A DNA stretch of 5,824 nucleotides, taken from NCBI GenBank assembly GCA_035287045.1, contig DATECF010000133.1, forward strand, positions 1 through 5,824, given 5' to 3'. Origin of the DNA: JACPAP01 sp035287045 (GTDB taxonomy: Bacteria; Gemmatimonadota; Gemmatimonadetes; Gemmatimonadales; GWC2-71-9). A program made the position numbers and the translations under genes. A model generated the notes under the pieces. It was not told where the DNA came from. It was given only the letters and a program-made list of their open reading frames with translations, and ran no database searches. This document shows, one piece after another, positions 5,073-5,824 of the stretch; the stretch's first letter is position 1, and each line of letters opens with the position of its first letter.

Positions 5073-5732
5073 ATGAAATGGCTCGCGCTGGCAGGGCTGG
5101 GAGTGCTCACGGCCTGCTCGGGACCCACGCTCGACACGCGGACGTTCGAGCTCAAGTACCTGCGGGGAGAGGAGGCGCGGGACATCATCCGCCCCTACGT
5201 CTTCGACGATCGCCCGGATGCACCGGGACAGATCAGTCACCAGGGGCCTCTGATCACGGTTCGTGAGACACCGGACAATCTGGAGAAGATTGGGCGCGTT
5301 CTCACCCAGTATGACCGGCCGGCGCCCAGCGTCCAGCTCCATTTCCAGATTATCCAGGCCGACGGCGCGACCCGGTCCGATCCCGCGATCGCCGAGGTCG
5401 AGGACGCCCTGCGCAAGCTGTTCCGATTCCGGGGATACCGGCTGGTGGCCGAAGCGCTGGTCAGCGGCACGGAGTTCAGCGAGTCGGCCCAGGAGATCGC
5501 CGGGGTCGGCGGACCCTACACCATCGTCGCGCATATCGCGGATGTGAGCGGCTCAGCCGACAGCGGCATCGTGCGGTTGGAGGCGTCCTTGGTGATCCCG
5601 AGGGTTGGCCAGGCGCTCCGGGCGAGCGTGAGCCTGCGCACGGGGCAGACCGCCGTGCTGGGCAACGCGCGCCTGAATCCTGAAGGTGGGACGGTGATTC
5701 TGGCGGTAAGGCCGGAACTGATTCAGCACTGA
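5073..5732 (+). CDS. Lipoprotein with secretin N-like domain, no pore domain
   Basis: This 219-residue protein starts with a short lipoprotein signal peptide; the lipobox LTAC places the acylated cysteine at C15. Residues about 23-85 (TFELKYLRGEEARDIIRPYV, then LITVRETPDNLEKIGRVL and YDRPAPSVQL) look like the secretin N1/N-type fold found in periplasmic arms of PilQ and GspD. Residues about 184-213 (SVSLRTGQTAVLG and GGTVILAVRPEL) recall the start of the secretin core, but the membrane-spanning barrel is absent and the length is far below a true secretin. It is therefore probably a membrane-bound periplasmic protein that pairs with a secretin-like assembly or works with the anti-sigma factor. 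It is translated from an operon position nine bases after the anti-sigma stop. Exact role is unknown. Confidence 0.75.
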   Translation: MKWLALAGLGVLTACSGPTLDTRTFELKYLRGEEARDIIRPYVFDDRPDAPGQISHQGPLITVRETPDNLEKIGRVLTQYDRPAPSVQLHFQIIQADGATRSDPAIAEVEDALRKLFRFRGYRLVAEALVSGTEFSESAQEIAGVGGPYTIVAHIADVSGSADSGIVRLEASLVIPRVGQALRASVSLRTGQTAVLGNARLNPEGGTVILAVRPELIQH

Positions 5733-5749
5733 CGGGCTGCCCGGCATGG

Positions 5750-5786
5750 GGCATGGCGGCGCATCATGCCGCGATGCCGCCATGCC
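5750..5786. repeat. Strong inverted repeat downstream of lipoprotein gene
   Basis: GGCATGGCGGC (5750-5760) pairs perfectly with GCCGCCATGCC (5776-5786) around a 15-base loop. A further GGCATGG copy lies at 5743-5749. No T-run follows, so it is not a classic intrinsic terminator, though it could end the operon transcript. Its right arm is part of the octamer array, so the left arm looks like inverted repeat units. Confidence 0.6.
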
Positions 5787-5824
5787 GTTATGCCGTTATG
5801 CCGTCATGCCGTCATGCCGTTATG
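5766..5824 (+). repeat. Octamer tandem array ATGCCGNN, cut by window end
   Basis: Seven full head-to-tail 8-base units start at 5766, 5774, 5782, 5790, 5798, 5806 and 5814, ending in CG, CC, TT, TT, TC, TC and TT; an eighth begins at 5822. The first six bases ATGCCG are invariant. The array continues past the window. Because 8 is not a multiple of 3, copy-number change would shift any reading frame crossing it. No coding role is visible. Confidence 0.9.

Overview
This is a high-GC bacterial chromosomal segment that reads as ordinary housekeeping and regulatory sequence, not a phage or plasmid. GC-rich codons, an Arg-rich soluble histidine kinase, ECF sigma/anti-sigma/secretin-N gene order and NtrC-type regulators fit an environmental lineage such as Gemmatimonadota or a neighbouring phylum. 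That taxonomic guess is inference from style only; no marker gene is present.

Layout. Positions 1-524 hold no convincing gene but carry a lot of DNA/RNA symmetry: a GATTGTA dyad, a perfect TGTGA-N6-TCACA Crp/Fnr-type site placed exactly 41.5 bp upstream of the start predicted by an extended -10, and two back-to-back hairpins, the second followed by GTTTT. Positions 525-3253 are a two-gene, ATGA-coupled two-component operon: a full NtrC-type response regulator (REC, AAA+, Fis HTH) and a soluble histidine kinase with an (E/D)RR-repeat N-terminus. Positions 3177-3711, on the minus strand, are the remains of a toxin-antitoxin module: an intact AbrB/SpoVT antitoxin with a palindromic operator, coupled by ATGA to a PIN-family toxin whose recognisable sequence stops after about 27 residues at a repeat-like segment. 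A tRNA-Ser(GGA) gene lies at 3852-3938. Positions 3985-5732 are a tightly packed operon: ECF sigma-70 factor, membrane-anchored zinc-finger anti-sigma factor, and a lipoprotein with a secretin-N-like domain but no pore. The window ends in an octameric ATGCCGNN tandem array that runs off the edge, preceded by a strong inverted repeat.

How they work together. The kinase probably phosphorylates Asp73 of its partner to switch on sigma-54 promoters. The ECF pair is a separate envelope-to-transcription switch in which the anti-sigma would hold the sigma factor at the membrane, and the lipoprotein may be a sensor or effector on the outer side. No catalytic defence, CRISPR or biosynthetic system is visible. 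The best candidate for something undescribed is the structured, Crp-type-controlled leader or small RNA in positions 195-485.
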